From: Thermosphaera sp.
GTDB taxonomy: Archaea; Thermoproteota; Thermoprotei_A; Sulfolobales; Desulfurococcaceae
Assembly: GCA_038827615.1 (NCBI GenBank)
Contig: JAWBNK010000001.1
Location: 248,290 to 312,289, forward strand
DNA length: 64,000 nt
Reading direction: 5' to 3'
Positions within the stretch are counted from its first letter, which is position 1, and every line of letters starts with the position of its first letter. Shown piece by piece: positions 9,568 through 18,877 of this stretch. Position numbers and translations under genes: made by a program. The notes beneath the pieces are model-generated. The model saw nothing but the letters and a program-made list of their open reading frames with translations, was not told where the DNA came from and did no database searches.

Positions 9568-10464
9568 ATGATTCACCTATTATGTGATGAAGACGATTTG
9601 TTTTGTTGGAGGGTTAGCGAATTCCTCCAAAGATTAGGATTGAATTTTGAGAGGAAGGTTTTGAAAACGCCAATTGCATTAGATAAGTCCTCAGACAATA
9701 TCTCGATTTATGCTGGATCCTTGAATGATGTATTTCTGGACTTTTTAAAATCGTATTTGCAGGTAACAAGTGGAAAAATTCTCGTATTCGTAAAGCCCGT
9801 TGAAAACTACCCCTACCAGGCTTCAAGCAATGTTAAAAAATTCTTGTCGCAGCTCTATAAGAAGAATCATCCAGTAATGTTTGTTGAGACCACGCCGGTG
9901 GAACACTATATAGCTTCATCCCTTTACCCAGAGTTTGAGCACATTATGCTCTCGGTGTTTGATGTGGAGAAAATAATCCTGCGGGATATCCTTCCAAAGG
10001 ATGGAGCTATAGTTGTTAAGCTAGATAGATGCAGGATCTTGGAAGAATTGATCAACGAGCTAAATAAGATCGGGTTCACACCCCTCATGATAAATATCAA
10101 TATCCCGGTTAACGCATGCTTTCATCCATTAATCATTAATGCTTTAGCAGAGAACCCCTTAAGCGTAATGGAAAAATCTATTATGGGGATAGTTGGAGCA
10201 CACGATGCCTTGTCCAATATAGTTTTCCACTCTATGATAAGTGATTCTAGGCCGGTGATAGTTTGCGGCAATCCAACTAGGAATACTAGATATGATGAGA
10301 CGGGATTGGTGTTTAAGATCAATAATTGTGACCCACTCGAATTAGCAAACGCGGTGGTCAGCGTGTACAATAATTTAGAATTGTTTAGGAAGAGAGGGAC
10401 GAGGCGTTTCGAAGACGTATTCTATGAGAAAAGTGTTGAAAGAGTTAAACAATTCATTTCATAA
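9568..10464 (+). CDS. glycosyltransferase-like protein (GT-B C-terminal features), putative
   Basis: This 298-residue soluble protein has a C-terminal stretch, DETGLVFKINNCDPLELANA then LFRKRGTRRFEDVFYEKSVE, with the layout of GT4-type glycosyltransferases, where an E-x7 nucleotide-sugar loop is followed by a per-subunit offset and a terminal helix. The N-terminal half is short and not clearly a full Rossmann domain, so catalytic competence is uncertain. Family assignment is inference from pattern only. The gene is divergent from the radical SAM gene and convergent with cysS, with 15 bp between stops. Confidence 0.45.
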   Translation: MIHLLCDEDDLFCWRVSEFLQRLGLNFERKVLKTPIALDKSSDNISIYAGSLNDVFLDFLKSYLQVTSGKILVFVKPVENYPYQASSNVKKFLSQLYKKNHPVMFVETTPVEHYIASSLYPEFEHIMLSVFDVEKIILRDILPKDGAIVVKLDRCRILEELINELNKIGFTPLMININIPVNACFHPLIINALAENPLSVMEKSIMGIVGAHDALSNIVFHSMISDSRPVIVCGNPTRNTRYDETGLVFKINNCDPLELANAVVSVYNNLELFRKRGTRRFEDVFYEKSVERVKQFIS

Positions 10465-10479
10465 TCGAGCAGCGCGGGT

Positions 10480-11934
10480 TCAGCTCTTCGCTATTTGCTT
10501 CTTTACCCGTATCCATGTGGTCTCAGCACCCTTATCGGAAAGGACTACTCCAAGCTTGCCGAGCTCGCTCCTAATCATATCGGCTAGATCGTATAGCCTC
10601 CTCTCACGCAATTCTCTTCGGACGTCGACGAGTATTCTAATGTAAGAGTCTACATCCTCTTCTCCCGTTACGGCCTCAAATGGGGTTTCAAGGACTCCGA
10701 GAACGCTGTCGAACTCGCTTATGATTCTGAGAGCAGTATTCACAAGGACGTATTTAGGATTGTATTGTATGTCTCTAAACACTATAGTGGTGAATTCGTT
10801 AAGAGATGCTACTGCCTCTGGAGTGTTGAAGTCCTCGCTTAAAGCAGTGTGAAAGTCGTAGTGTATTTTTACGAGCTTCTTCAATATTTTAATGTCTTCA
10901 TCAGATGCCTTGTGCGGGTCTACGGCCTCCTTTCCTAGTTTTTGGAGTAGTGCTGAAGCCTGATTAAGCCTCTTCAACTGTTCACTAGCAATCCTCAACG
11001 ATTCTTCACTGAAGGAGACTGGTTTTCGATAATGACTCATCAAGTACCAGAAGCGTAGAGTTTTACCTCCCCATTTGTTGACGGCTTCTTTGATAGGAAC
11101 AATATTTTTCAAGCTCTTGCTCATCTTGTCAGCGCCCACCATGAGCATTCCGACATGCATCCATATCGACACCCAGGGCCTACTACCTAGTGCCGCCTCA
11201 CTCTGGGCTCTCTCATTCTCGTGGTGAGGAAAGATCAAATCTGTTCCGCCGCCATGGATGTCGAATCTCTCGCCAAGATACTTGGAGCTCATAACGCTGC
11301 ACTCAATATGCCAACCTGGACGCCCCCTCCCCCAGGGGCTCTCCCAATAAGGTTCACCCGGCTTAGCAGCTTTCCACAGAGCGAAATCATAAGGATTCTT
11401 CTTTTCCGAGAGGAAATCGGGCTCTTGGCTCCAGGTCTCCTTTGATAATCTCCCCGATAATCTCCCATAGTCCTCATAAGTGTTAACGTCGAAGTATACG
11501 CTTCCGCTGGGTGCTACGTACGCATAACCTTTCTCAATTAGTTTTTGTATAAACTCGATGATCTCGCTTACGTGTTGAGTGACCCTTGGATGATGATCCA
11601 CTTTAACATTCAAATGGTTTAGAGCTTCCATGTATTCGCGAGTGTAAGTTTCAACGATTTCCAACCAGTCGCGACCCTCCTCTTTAGACCTATTTATGAT
11701 TTTATCATCAATATCCGTAATGTTCATGACGTGAAAAACGTGGTAACCCCTGATATTTAGATACCTTTTGAAAACGTCATACATGACGTAGGCTCTTCCA
11801 TGCCCCACGTGGGTTGAATCGTAGACTGTTGGACCGCAAACGTACATTTTAACTAAGCCGGGTTCTACTGGTGTGATCTTCTCCATTGTCCGAGTCAAAG
11901 TATTATACACTCTAATCTCCGGCAACATGGTCAC
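10480..11934 (-). CDS. cysS: cysteinyl-tRNA synthetase
   Basis: This 484-residue class I synthetase attaches cysteine to tRNA-Cys. It shows the zinc-site cysteine in [10 protein letters not shown], the HIGH-box variant HVGHGRAY (about residues 42-49), the zinc-site [10 protein letters not shown] and [10 protein letters not shown] segments, and the KMSKS loop [10 protein letters not shown] near residue 270. The start ATG at 11934 overlaps the stop of the upstream phosphorylase gene as ATGA. The single tRNA-Cys gene of this window lies at 30 kb. Confidence 0.97.
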   Translation of the reverse strand: MTMLPEIRVYNTLTRTMEKITPVEPGLVKMYVCGPTVYDSTHVGHGRAYVMYDVFKRYLNIRGYHVFHVMNITDIDDKIINRSKEEGRDWLEIVETYTREYMEALNHLNVKVDHHPRVTQHVSEIIEFIQKLIEKGYAYVAPSGSVYFDVNTYEDYGRLSGRLSKETWSQEPDFLSEKKNPYDFALWKAAKPGEPYWESPWGRGRPGWHIECSVMSSKYLGERFDIHGGGTDLIFPHHENERAQSEAALGSRPWVSIWMHVGMLMVGADKMSKSLKNIVPIKEAVNKWGGKTLRFWYLMSHYRKPVSFSEESLRIASEQLKRLNQASALLQKLGKEAVDPHKASDEDIKILKKLVKIHYDFHTALSEDFNTPEAVASLNEFTTIVFRDIQYNPKYVLVNTALRIISEFDSVLGVLETPFEAVTGEEDVDSYIRILVDVRRELRERRLYDLADMIRSELGKLGVVLSDKGAETTWIRVKKQIAKS

Positions 11935-12665
11935 TCATCACCATAGTGTTTTTCAAATGCTTCCATAATGGCCCGCGCAACTTTGGAGAATGTTTCAGCC
12001 AACTCGGACGTGGTTAGAAAAACCTTTTTAGCATCCTCACCATGAAGGACATCGCTAATTATCACGGCGCACGCGGTCTCCCATCCTCTCATCCATCCCA
12101 GCGCGAATAATCCAGCCGCCTCCATCTCCACCGCTAGGATTCCAAGCTTACTCATCCTCGAAGCCAATTCGGGGTCTTCAGCGTAGAAGGCATCACTGGA
12201 GAACAAAGGTCCCCTCTTATACGGAATTCCATTATTCTCCAGCTCTTCCATAATTCTGTGAGTTAAAACAGGATCGGGAGAGGTTGGAGCACAATATCCC
12301 GGCATGTATTGCCCGAGACCGCATCCTCCCATAGCGTAGATAGCACCTGTTGCAACGATGACATCGCCTATTTGAACACTCTTGTGCATTCCGCCCGCCG
12401 TACCCAGTCTGACTATCCTCTTTGCACCAAGCATTCCGAGCTCTTCAAAGACTATGTTAGCGCTTGGACAACCCATGCCATGCGTCGCTATTGTCACTCT
12501 GGTATTTTTATAATATCCGGTTACTGTTTTCAAGCCTCGATGGGTGTTTACCACGACGGGCTCTTTTAGCAAAGAAGCTAGCAGCTCGACTCTTGCTGGG
12601 TCTCCTACTGCAATGACGTTCTTGCTTACGTCTCCTGGTTTAGCTTTTATATGCGGGAGGCTCAT
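11931..12665 (-). CDS. purine-nucleoside/uridine phosphorylase family protein (PNP_UDP_1)
   Basis: The protein is 244 residues, typical of the hexameric trimer-of-dimers phosphorylases that cleave nucleosides (or methylthioadenosine) with phosphate. Seen are the phosphate-loop GDPARVELL (about residues 22-30), HGMGCPSANI, the RLGTAGG motif and the ribose-binding VEMEAAGLFAL signature. Exact base specificity cannot be read. It is in the middle of a three-gene overlapping unit with an upstream Lys/Arg-tailed protein and downstream cysS (ATGA overlap at both junctions). It may act with the nucleoside-type importer at 39-44 kb (inference). Confidence 0.93.
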   Translation of the reverse strand: MSLPHIKAKPGDVSKNVIAVGDPARVELLASLLKEPVVVNTHRGLKTVTGYYKNTRVTIATHGMGCPSANIVFEELGMLGAKRIVRLGTAGGMHKSVQIGDVIVATGAIYAMGGCGLGQYMPGYCAPTSPDPVLTHRIMEELENNGIPYKRGPLFSSDAFYAEDPELASRMSKLGILAVEMEAAGLFALGWMRGWETACAVIISDVLHGEDAKKVFLTTSELAETFSKVARAIMEAFEKHYGDE

Positions 12666-13300
12666 TTCCTAGTCCTCCTCTTTGCCTTTTTACGCTTACG
12701 ACTTGTTTTGCTCTTTTTCGTTTTTCCAGATTTCTTTGAAGCATACGCCTTCCTCTTCCTAGAGGATTTCCTTGTTCTCTTTTTATCCTTGGATACCTCT
12801 TTAACCGGGGGAAGCATTATTTCACTGGGAAATAAGGGTCTCAAGTCCTCAGCCGTCTCGATCACTATGAAGTCATACTTAATCGATGCTGGTATGGATA
12901 TGTATCCATCGTACACGAAAACTTCTCCCATCGGTTTAAACTCATGGGCTAGTACCGGCCTCCCCTCTGGGGTTATCTGATAGAGTTTAACAGATCTCAG
13001 GGTTGAGGGCTTCGGTGAGATTACGGTTTCAGATGATTCTACTCTCCCCTCCCCCAATGTTAGAAGGAGGCCTGGAGTCTCCACGTTTACGAAAAGGTAA
13101 TTGTTTACCGGGCTGTGTTGCACAATAGTGTTTTGAGCCACCTCTAGCATTTTATTCATGATATTCGAGGCATCAGCCTCATATTCAACTTCATACCAAT
13201 TCTCATTCTCCAGCTTATAAACCCTCAATCTAATCAAGTTGTCGCTAAGATCCACGGGAACTAAACTACTCTGTTTAACGATGAACTTCAAAGAGCACAC
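12662..13300 (-). CDS. hypothetical protein with long Lys/Arg-rich C-terminal tail
   Basis: The product is 212 residues. Residues 1-160 look like a folded, beta-rich domain of unknown family. Roughly residues 162-212 are almost entirely Lys, Arg and Ser (for example KKSGKTKKSKTSRKRKKAK), a histone-tail-like or RNA-binding basic extension. No membrane segment or signal peptide is visible. The last codons overlap the nucleoside phosphorylase start as ATGA, so translation is probably coupled with that gene. Nucleic-acid or ribosome association is plausible but is inference. Confidence 0.75.
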   Translation of the reverse strand: MCSLKFIVKQSSLVPVDLSDNLIRLRVYKLENENWYEVEYEADASNIMNKMLEVAQNTIVQHSPVNNYLFVNVETPGLLLTLGEGRVESSETVISPKPSTLRSVKLYQITPEGRPVLAHEFKPMGEVFVYDGYISIPASIKYDFIVIETAEDLRPLFPSEIMLPPVKEVSKDKKRTRKSSRKRKAYASKKSGKTKKSKTSRKRKKAKRRTRK

Positions 13301-13373
13301 CCACTAGGCAAATATTCCCGCTTTAGCAAATTTTATGAGATTAAAAGTTATTAAGTATGAGAATGGTGGAAGC

Positions 13374-13862
13374 ATGTCCATAAGGCTTGAGCTAGTTTCC
13401 GTGAAAATCCCCGAGGGAGCTAACATTATCGTTGGGAGGAGTCACTTCATAAAGACTGTAGAGGATATTTATGAAGCATTGGTAACTTCTGTCCCCGGGA
13501 TAAAGTTCGGCTTAGCCTTTAATGAGGCAAGTGGTAAGAGGTTGATCAGGTATGAAGGAAACGATCAGGAGCTTATACAGCAAGCCGTGGAGACCGCTAA
13601 GGCGATCGGTGCTGGACACACATTCGTCCTATATATTAGAGGCGCTTACCCGATAAACGTTCTCAACCAGATCAAGAACATCCAAGAAGTTGTGCACTTA
13701 TATGTTGCCACAGCCAACCCTGTTCAAGCAATAGTCGCCGAGACCGATCAGGGAAGAACCGTCCTTGGATTCGTAGATGGATACTCTCCGCTAGGTGTCG
13801 AGGGTGAGGAAGAGAGAAAGGAGAGAAGGGAATTTCTTAGGAAGATAGGTTATAAAAAATGA
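13374..13862 (+). CDS. adenosine-specific kinase family protein (DUF355/COG1839)
   Basis: The protein is 162 residues from ATG 13374, chosen because a GGTGG ribosome binding site precedes it; an upstream in-frame ATG at 13335 lacks one. The sequence ([20 protein letters not shown], later [13 protein letters not shown] and [16 protein letters not shown]) matches the small conserved archaeal family annotated as adenosine-specific kinase from structural work. Its physiological reaction is not firmly established. It is divergent from the three-gene unit that includes the nucleoside phosphorylase, which fits nucleoside metabolism. Confidence 0.85.
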   Translation: MSIRLELVSVKIPEGANIIVGRSHFIKTVEDIYEALVTSVPGIKFGLAFNEASGKRLIRYEGNDQELIQQAVETAKAIGAGHTFVLYIRGAYPINVLNQIKNIQEVVHLYVATANPVQAIVAETDQGRTVLGFVDGYSPLGVEGEEERKERREFLRKIGYKK

Positions 13863-13874
13863 TTAATAGAGGTT

Positions 13875-14228
13875 TCAACTGCATTTAATAATGTTTTCCT
13901 CTAGAATCTCTCTAGCACTTTGCCACTCTTTTTCATCGTATTCCTTAAGGTATGCTAGTGATCTATCGCCAGCTTTAATTAAATAGAACAGATACCGAGG
14001 CTCCAAAAGAATTGCTAGCGAGTAGCATTCGACTTCATTTACTTCTTCGTCTTCAAATAGTATTTCATAGTCGTAGGCCTTGACTAGAATGTCTCGGACC
14101 TGCCAAGCGACTTCTCCTTCAACGGGCTCTCCGATTTTTAAAATTCCGGCGATTTCCACTCCCAGGGTTTTTGAGATGGTAAGAAATGGATTTCTTTCTG
14201 CTTTCTCAGTAGGTTTCATCAGCTTCAC
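13875..14228 (-). CDS. conserved hypothetical protein (117 aa)
   Basis: This is a small acidic protein without membrane segments; the sequence alternates short helices and strands (EGEVAWQVRDILVKAYDYEI, then LLEPRYLFYLIKAG). I do not recognise the family. The start at 14228 overlaps the TRAM gene by 23 bp, and an alternative ATG at 14219 shortens the overlap. Tight coupling to a TRAM-domain protein suggests an RNA- or translation-related role, but that is inference. Confidence 0.6.
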   Translation of the reverse strand: MKLMKPTEKAERNPFLTISKTLGVEIAGILKIGEPVEGEVAWQVRDILVKAYDYEILFEDEEVNEVECYSLAILLEPRYLFYLIKAGDRSLAYLKEYDEKEWQSAREILEENIIKCS

Positions 14229-14508
14229 TCAGTGTTTCCACAATTTCAGCATATGCTGTGTCGCCAACAACCCTCGAAACCCTGACCTTAACTTTAGATC
14301 CGAGGCTTGCCCCATACACTATAATTTTCGAATCTCGATACGGGACGACGCCGTTTCCTCTTTGATCCACATCGCTAATATTCACGGTAAGAGTCATTCC
14401 AGGCTTCAACGCGTCATCCTTTGGTTGTTGAATCCTTGGATATATGCTAAATCTTTGAACATCGCTTGTGTATGGATTCCAACTGTGCTTTTTTTGTTGT
14501 CTAGTCAA
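14206..14508 (-). CDS. TRAM-domain protein
   Basis: This 100-residue protein has a C-terminal TRAM domain (about residues 33-95): GMTLTVNISDVDQRGNGVVP followed by a strand-rich segment ending in a VSRVVGDTAYAEIV turn. TRAM is a small beta-barrel that binds RNA; stand-alone archaeal TRAM proteins have been proposed as RNA chaperones. The basic N-terminus (MTRQQKKHSW) fits RNA binding. It is the first gene of a two-gene unit with the overlapping hypothetical gene. Confidence 0.82.
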   Translation of the reverse strand: MTRQQKKHSWNPYTSDVQRFSIYPRIQQPKDDALKPGMTLTVNISDVDQRGNGVVPYRDSKIIVYGASLGSKVKVRVSRVVGDTAYAEIVETLSEADETY

Positions 14509-14590
14509 ACTCTTATCCCATTCTTCAGCTATGAACTATAATGTTTAATGTATTAAAAAGGTTTATAATATTATCTCTTACGGTGGTTCA

Positions 14591-15178
14591 TTGAACATAG
14601 ACTTCACGAGGCACATCGTCAACCCAATCCTGAGTAAGTTCATTGATGTCAAGAAGGGCGAACATGTGAAAATACTGAACGAGATAAGAAAGGTCTTAGG
14701 TGAAATGGAGGATAAATACAAGTTTAGCAGTTTTGGCGGCGAACCCGGTAGACTTTCAGGATTTCTAGCTGGCAGCGACTTCGACCTCTTTGCCAAGATT
14801 TTCAAGACTTATGGGTTACAAGAAGCATTGATTAAAATTCTCGAGGAGACTAAAGAGGCATATAAAAACGACGAAGAAATCGTGAAGGCAACGTCGTTAA
14901 GGCTGTTAGAATTGAAGAGAGATATTGCAAAGGAGGATGCTTCGAGTGAACAAATCCTTAATTTAGACAGGCTCCTAATTATGCTTAAAAACAAAATTCC
15001 GAGCGGAGAGATCACCTCTAAGGGAAACACAATCTCGGTGAAGCGAGGAGACGGCTTCTCTCTTAAGATAAGGTGGGGAAAGAAAGCAATAACTTTAAGC
15101 ATCAAATCTGGGATCAACCCTGAAGACTGTGCCTCAGCCATGGAGAGGATCGAAAAAATCATAGATTGCTTTAAATAA
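14591..15178 (+). CDS. hypothetical protein (195 aa)
   Basis: This soluble, highly charged, mostly helical protein has a C-terminal beta-rich part (SIKSGINPED preceded by lysine-rich strands). The start is TTG at 14591 behind a GGTGG ribosome binding site at 14582-14586. No known motif is recognised. It stands alone between a divergent TRAM unit and the HAD phosphatase gene. Confidence 0.65.
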   Translation: MNIDFTRHIVNPILSKFIDVKKGEHVKILNEIRKVLGEMEDKYKFSSFGGEPGRLSGFLAGSDFDLFAKIFKTYGLQEALIKILEETKEAYKNDEEIVKATSLRLLELKRDIAKEDASSEQILNLDRLLIMLKNKIPSGEITSKGNTISVKRGDGFSLKIRWGKKAITLSIKSGINPEDCASAMERIEKIIDCFK

Positions 15179-15245
15179 TCGCTATGTTTGGATAGTAATG
15201 TAAGCATTGCACGTGTTCAAAGGATTTCAACGAGATGAGTAGAAC

Positions 15246-15899
15246 ATGAAACCGCTGGTAATCTTTGATTGCGATGGTGTATTAACCGAGAACGATAGTA
15301 GCTGGAGAGTTATGCACGAATACTTCGGAAGCAGGGATAATACGTACTTTGCAAGGCTGTATGAGAAGGGCATCATAACTTACTTGGATTGGATGAAAAT
15401 CGATATTGCTTTAATGATCCACAGTTTCGGGTCACCTATAAAAAGGCGACACGTGGAGGAGGCATTTTCGAAGGTGAAGTTGAGGAGTGAGGCTTACAAA
15501 GCGGTTCAAGCACTACTTAGTGAGGGTTTTGAAGTAGCCGTGGTAAGTAGCGGTGTCAACATTCTGGTTGAGAGAGTGTGCTCAGAGCTCGGCGTGAGAG
15601 ACTGTCTTTATAATGATTTGATCTTCGTTGAAGACGAGCTTATTCCAGGAGGAATAGCTAGGGTTCCCTTGAAGGAAAAGTGGGTTGTCATAAAAGAGCT
15701 TGCAGGCTCGAAAGGGTATGATATGAGTGAGGTTGCTTACGTTGGGGATAGCAAGTGGGATATTATGGTGTTCGAGCATGTGGGAATTCCTATTGCCGTT
15801 AGACCATGTGGTGAAGCGTGTGACTACGCAAAGTACATAGTTGATAATCTTGAAGAAATTACACGGATTCTTGTTGAAGATTTGAGAAAAAATCAGTGA
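15246..15899 (+). CDS. HAD-superfamily phosphatase, SerB-like
   Basis: The protein is 217 residues with the four HAD motifs: FDCDGVLT with nucleophile Asp8 and Asp10, VVSSGVN (motif II), a lysine in the PLKEKW segment (motif III) and GDSKWDIMVF (motif IV). Length, cap position and the EAFSKVKL-type cap fit the phosphoserine phosphatase-like group (HAD-IB), so phosphoserine hydrolysis is possible but other phosphomonoesters are not excluded. If it is SerB, it would complement the SerA/aminotransferase pair at 56-58 kb. The stop overlaps the convergent dehydrogenase gene by 7 bp. Confidence 0.75.
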   Translation: MKPLVIFDCDGVLTENDSSWRVMHEYFGSRDNTYFARLYEKGIITYLDWMKIDIALMIHSFGSPIKRRHVEEAFSKVKLRSEAYKAVQALLSEGFEVAVVSSGVNILVERVCSELGVRDCLYNDLIFVEDELIPGGIARVPLKEKWVVIKELAGSKGYDMSEVAYVGDSKWDIMVFEHVGIPIAVRPCGEACDYAKYIVDNLEEITRILVEDLRKNQ

Positions 15900-16864
15900 A
15901 TGCTCTCTACAATATCCTTCCTACCAATTTTCACGGCAAGCTTTACCAACATGTCTTTGACCATTGCCTCGAAGCTCCAATCAGGACTCCAATTCCACTC
16001 CTCTCTAGCGACTGAGTCGTCTAAACTCTTAGGCCAAGAGTCAGCTATTTTCTGCCTGAAATCGGGCTTATACTCTACTTCTAATTGGGGAACATATTTT
16101 TTAATCTCCGTTTCTAGTTGTTTTGGAGTGAAACTGAACGCAGCTACGTTGTAGCCGCTCATTATTGTTAACCTGTTCCTATCCGCATTCATTAACTGGA
16201 TGGCAGCCTTCACCGCGTCAGGCATGTACATCATGGGGAGCATGGTATCCTCTCGCAGGTAACAAGTGTACTTTTTCCCCTCTAAGGCATGATAGAATAT
16301 CTCTACGGCGTAATCCGTCGTCCCGCCTCCCGGGAGTGCCTCGCTACTTATTATTCCCGGATATCTTACTCCTCGAACGTCGACGTCGAACTTGTAAGCA
16401 TAATACCTTGTCAATAGCTCTCCAGCATATTTAGTGATACCGTACATAGTGGTCGGGTCCATGATTGTCACTTGAGGAGTGTTTACCTTGGGAGAATTAG
16501 GTCCAAATGCGGCGATCGAACTCGGCCAAAATATTCTGAAGCGATACTCTCTAGCTAGTTCCAGCACTATGTATAAGCCATCCATGTTGACTTTCCATGC
16601 CAGCTGAGGGTTTCTTTCCCCAGCCGCTGATAAAATGGCCGCCATGTGGTATACTTCGTTGATATCGTACTTTTTGATTACTTTTTCTACGGAGTTCTTG
16701 TCTAAGACGTCAACATGCTCAACGGGACCGTCGGTGAGAGGTCCTGTCGGCGGCTTGCTATGGTATCCAGCGATAACGTTCTCTTTACCGTAGAGTTTTC
16801 GCAGAGCAGGGACGAGTTCTGTCCCTATTTGACCGGTGGCGCCTATAACTAAGATTCTCTTCAT
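15893..16864 (-). CDS. tdh: L-threonine 3-dehydrogenase, SDR type
   Basis: This 323-residue extended short-chain dehydrogenase has the NAD-binding GATGQIG (residues 8-14) and catalytic Tyr-x3-Lys in YGITKYAG. The segments ILSAAGERNP and GVRYPGIIS are characteristic of the epimerase-like threonine dehydrogenases rather than the zinc-dependent type. It oxidises threonine to 2-amino-3-ketobutyrate. The gene directly follows the 2-amino-3-ketobutyrate CoA ligase gene (9 bp gap), which strongly supports the assignment. Confidence 0.9.
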   Translation of the reverse strand: MKRILVIGATGQIGTELVPALRKLYGKENVIAGYHSKPPTGPLTDGPVEHVDVLDKNSVEKVIKKYDINEVYHMAAILSAAGERNPQLAWKVNMDGLYIVLELAREYRFRIFWPSSIAAFGPNSPKVNTPQVTIMDPTTMYGITKYAGELLTRYYAYKFDVDVRGVRYPGIISSEALPGGGTTDYAVEIFYHALEGKKYTCYLREDTMLPMMYMPDAVKAAIQLMNADRNRLTIMSGYNVAAFSFTPKQLETEIKKYVPQLEVEYKPDFRQKIADSWPKSLDDSVAREEWNWSPDWSFEAMVKDMLVKLAVKIGRKDIVESIH

Positions 16865-16873
16865 GCTCGTCCC

Positions 16874-18058
16874 CTAAATCAAGCCGAGTTTTTTACCAGC
16901 TTTCTCGTATGCTTCTAGAGCCTTATTGAGGTCTTCGATGGTGTGCCCAGCATTGACTTGGTTTCTTATTCTCTCGGTACCCCTTGCGACCATCGGATAT
17001 ACGATAGGCACTACGAAAATGCCTTCATCCCACAGCATTTTCGCAAGCTCTCTAGCCTTCTTAGTGTCGCCAACTATTACTGGGATAATGGGCGTCTGAC
17101 TCTTTCCAGTATTGAAGCCAAGCCTATCTAGCTCTTTTTTGAAATAATCCCTGTTATCCCAGAGCTTCCTGATTCTTTCTTTCTCAGTCATCACGATTTC
17201 AAGTGCTTTCAAGTTCGCGGCCGCCACGGCCGGCGGGAATCCGGTGCTGAGGAGCCACGTCCTAGCCTTATTCCTTATGAACTCTATAACCTCGTAGTCG
17301 CCGCCGATCATTCCGCCAGACGAACCGAGAGCCTTGGAGAACGTTCCAACGTGGAAATCTATTTTCTCGTCGACACCGAAGTGTGCAGGGCTACCATGCC
17401 CTTCTCCCAATACTCCTTCTCCGTGGGCATCGTCAACGTACACCATAGCGTTGAATTCCTCGGCAAGCTTCACTATCTTGTCCAACGGAGCTATGTCTCC
17501 GTCCATAGAGAAGACTCCGTCAGTTACAATTAGAATCTTGTTATACTTGCCGTGAACTTGTCTAAGCTTATCCTCTAAGTCGGAAACATCACAGTGTTTA
17601 TAGACTATTTTCTCAGCCCTCGACAGCCTAATTCCATCTATGATGCTACCGTGGTTCAATTCATCCGATAGGATTACATCACCCTGTTCAACAATAGCGG
17701 GGATTGTTCCCGCGTTAACAGCAAACCCTGTTGGGAAAACCAATCCGGCCTCCGTCTTCTTGAACTCTGCTATCTTCTTGTGGAGTAAATCCAGTAGTTC
17801 GTGATATCCTGCTATAGCCCAGACAGCGCCAGGCCCCCATCCATACTTCTCCATTGCTTCAATAGCGGCCTTTTTCAAACGTGGATCGTTGGCTAGGTTT
17901 AGATAATTGTTCGAAGCCAATATGATCATTTCCCGTCCATTAACGACCGCTCGAGGTCCGGTAGGCCCGTTGAGCCGGCGTATCTCCCATATCTCCCCTC
18001 GCTCGATCATTTCACTGAGTTTTCTTGCATAGAATTCTTTAACCCATTTTCTACCCAT
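16874..18058 (-). CDS. kbl: 2-amino-3-ketobutyrate CoA ligase (glycine C-acetyltransferase)
   Basis: This 394-residue PLP-dependent alpha-oxoamine synthase cleaves 2-amino-3-ketobutyrate with CoA to glycine and acetyl-CoA. Seen are the AsnNY substrate segment ASNNYLNLA, the DDAHGEGVLG cofactor motif and the PLP lysine in HVGTFSKALGSSGG. The ATG at 18058 is chosen because GGTGAT lies just upstream and MGRKWVKEFYARKL looks like a native N-terminus; the longer reading adds 32 unlikely residues. It forms a two-gene threonine degradation operon with tdh. Confidence 0.94.
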   Translation of the reverse strand: MGRKWVKEFYARKLSEMIERGEIWEIRRLNGPTGPRAVVNGREMIILASNNYLNLANDPRLKKAAIEAMEKYGWGPGAVWAIAGYHELLDLLHKKIAEFKKTEAGLVFPTGFAVNAGTIPAIVEQGDVILSDELNHGSIIDGIRLSRAEKIVYKHCDVSDLEDKLRQVHGKYNKILIVTDGVFSMDGDIAPLDKIVKLAEEFNAMVYVDDAHGEGVLGEGHGSPAHFGVDEKIDFHVGTFSKALGSSGGMIGGDYEVIEFIRNKARTWLLSTGFPPAVAAANLKALEIVMTEKERIRKLWDNRDYFKKELDRLGFNTGKSQTPIIPVIVGDTKKARELAKMLWDEGIFVVPIVYPMVARGTERIRNQVNAGHTIEDLNKALEAYEKAGKKLGLI

Positions 18059-18131
18059 ATGTTTATCACCAAATTGTATATAGGTGTATCTAGAGTATAA
18101 AGAATTTTTATTATTAAAGCGAGAGACGGAG

Positions 18132-18470
18132 ATGAATGGTTTCATGGAGAGCACTGATCTAACAACGAGAGAGAGGATTTACGAGTTGTTAAAGAGGTCT
18201 GAGAAACCCCTGACTGTTGATGAGATTATTTCGTTGCTCAACATCCCCGATTTAAATCCTCGGAATGTATACGAACACTTAGAGCATATTGCAAGAAGCG
18301 TTAAAGCCAGGTCAAAAGGGAGAGAATACCTCGCTATGGATCCACCTGTTTGCAGGAAATGCGGCTTCGTCTTTAAAGAGTTAAGGAAGCCGAAGAAGCC
18401 CACCAAATGTCCGAGGTGCAGAAGTGAATGGATAAGCCCTCCAAGATTTCTAATTATGGTAAAAGATTAG
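18132..18470 (+). CDS. winged-HTH protein fused to zinc ribbon (predicted transcription regulator)
   Basis: The product is about 112 residues from ATG 18132 (an ATG at 18144 is also possible). The N-terminal half is a winged helix (RERIYELLKRSEKPLTVDEI) and the C-terminal half a zinc ribbon with CRKCGF and CPRCRSEW pairs. This is the COG3357-like archaeal arrangement. It is transcribed divergently from kbl/tdh, about 70 bp apart, so it could control that operon (inference). The 3' end overlaps the convergent DUF167 gene by 4 bp. Confidence 0.78.
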   Translation: MNGFMESTDLTTRERIYELLKRSEKPLTVDEIISLLNIPDLNPRNVYEHLEHIARSVKARSKGREYLAMDPPVCRKCGFVFKELRKPKKPTKCPRCRSEWISPPRFLIMVKD

Positions 18471-18805
18471 ATGAGGCTGATTACCCTAGCCAACTTTTCA
18501 ATAATCTTGTCAGGCGTTTCATCCATGATTAAAACCTTCTTCAACCTTTCTCTTTGACCATAAATGATATCGATCTTTGAAACAGGAATCCTGAGCTCTC
18601 TGGATAAGTATTTTATCAGAGCGGCATTGGCTCGTCCCCTCTCTGCAGGCTCCCCTGTTTTGAAAACCAATTCATCAGATTCTATGGTGAAACCTTCAGA
18701 ACTAGATCTGGGTTCAACCCTGACTTGAAGAATGATGCCTTTTGAGGATTCAACCATATTTCTCTGCAATATATTTACAACCTGTTGGAGAATAGGATTC
18801 ATCAA
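18467..18805 (-). CDS. DUF167 (YggU-family) protein
   Basis: This is a 112-residue protein. The core ILQVRVEPRSSSEGFTIESD, followed by KTGEPAERGRANAALIKYLS and a strand-helix ending near KVLIMD, is the DUF167 domain, a small conserved alpha/beta fold of unknown function found in all three domains of life. The N-terminal extension of about 20 residues is helical. Convergent with the HTH/zinc-ribbon gene. Confidence 0.85.
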   Translation of the reverse strand: MMNPILQQVVNILQRNMVESSKGIILQVRVEPRSSSEGFTIESDELVFKTGEPAERGRANAALIKYLSRELRIPVSKIDIIYGQRERLKKVLIMDETPDKIIEKLARVISLI

Positions 18806-18877
18806 CCTATCCCAATATTAACTATGTAATGGAGAGTAATAAGTGTTTAAACATCTTTTAACATATAACTCCGTGGT

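Noticed and set aside
12651-12980. Plus-strand frame rich in Leu/Phe opposite the Lys/Arg tail
   Set aside because: It is the antisense of Lys/Arg codons (AAG, AGG) and has no start context.
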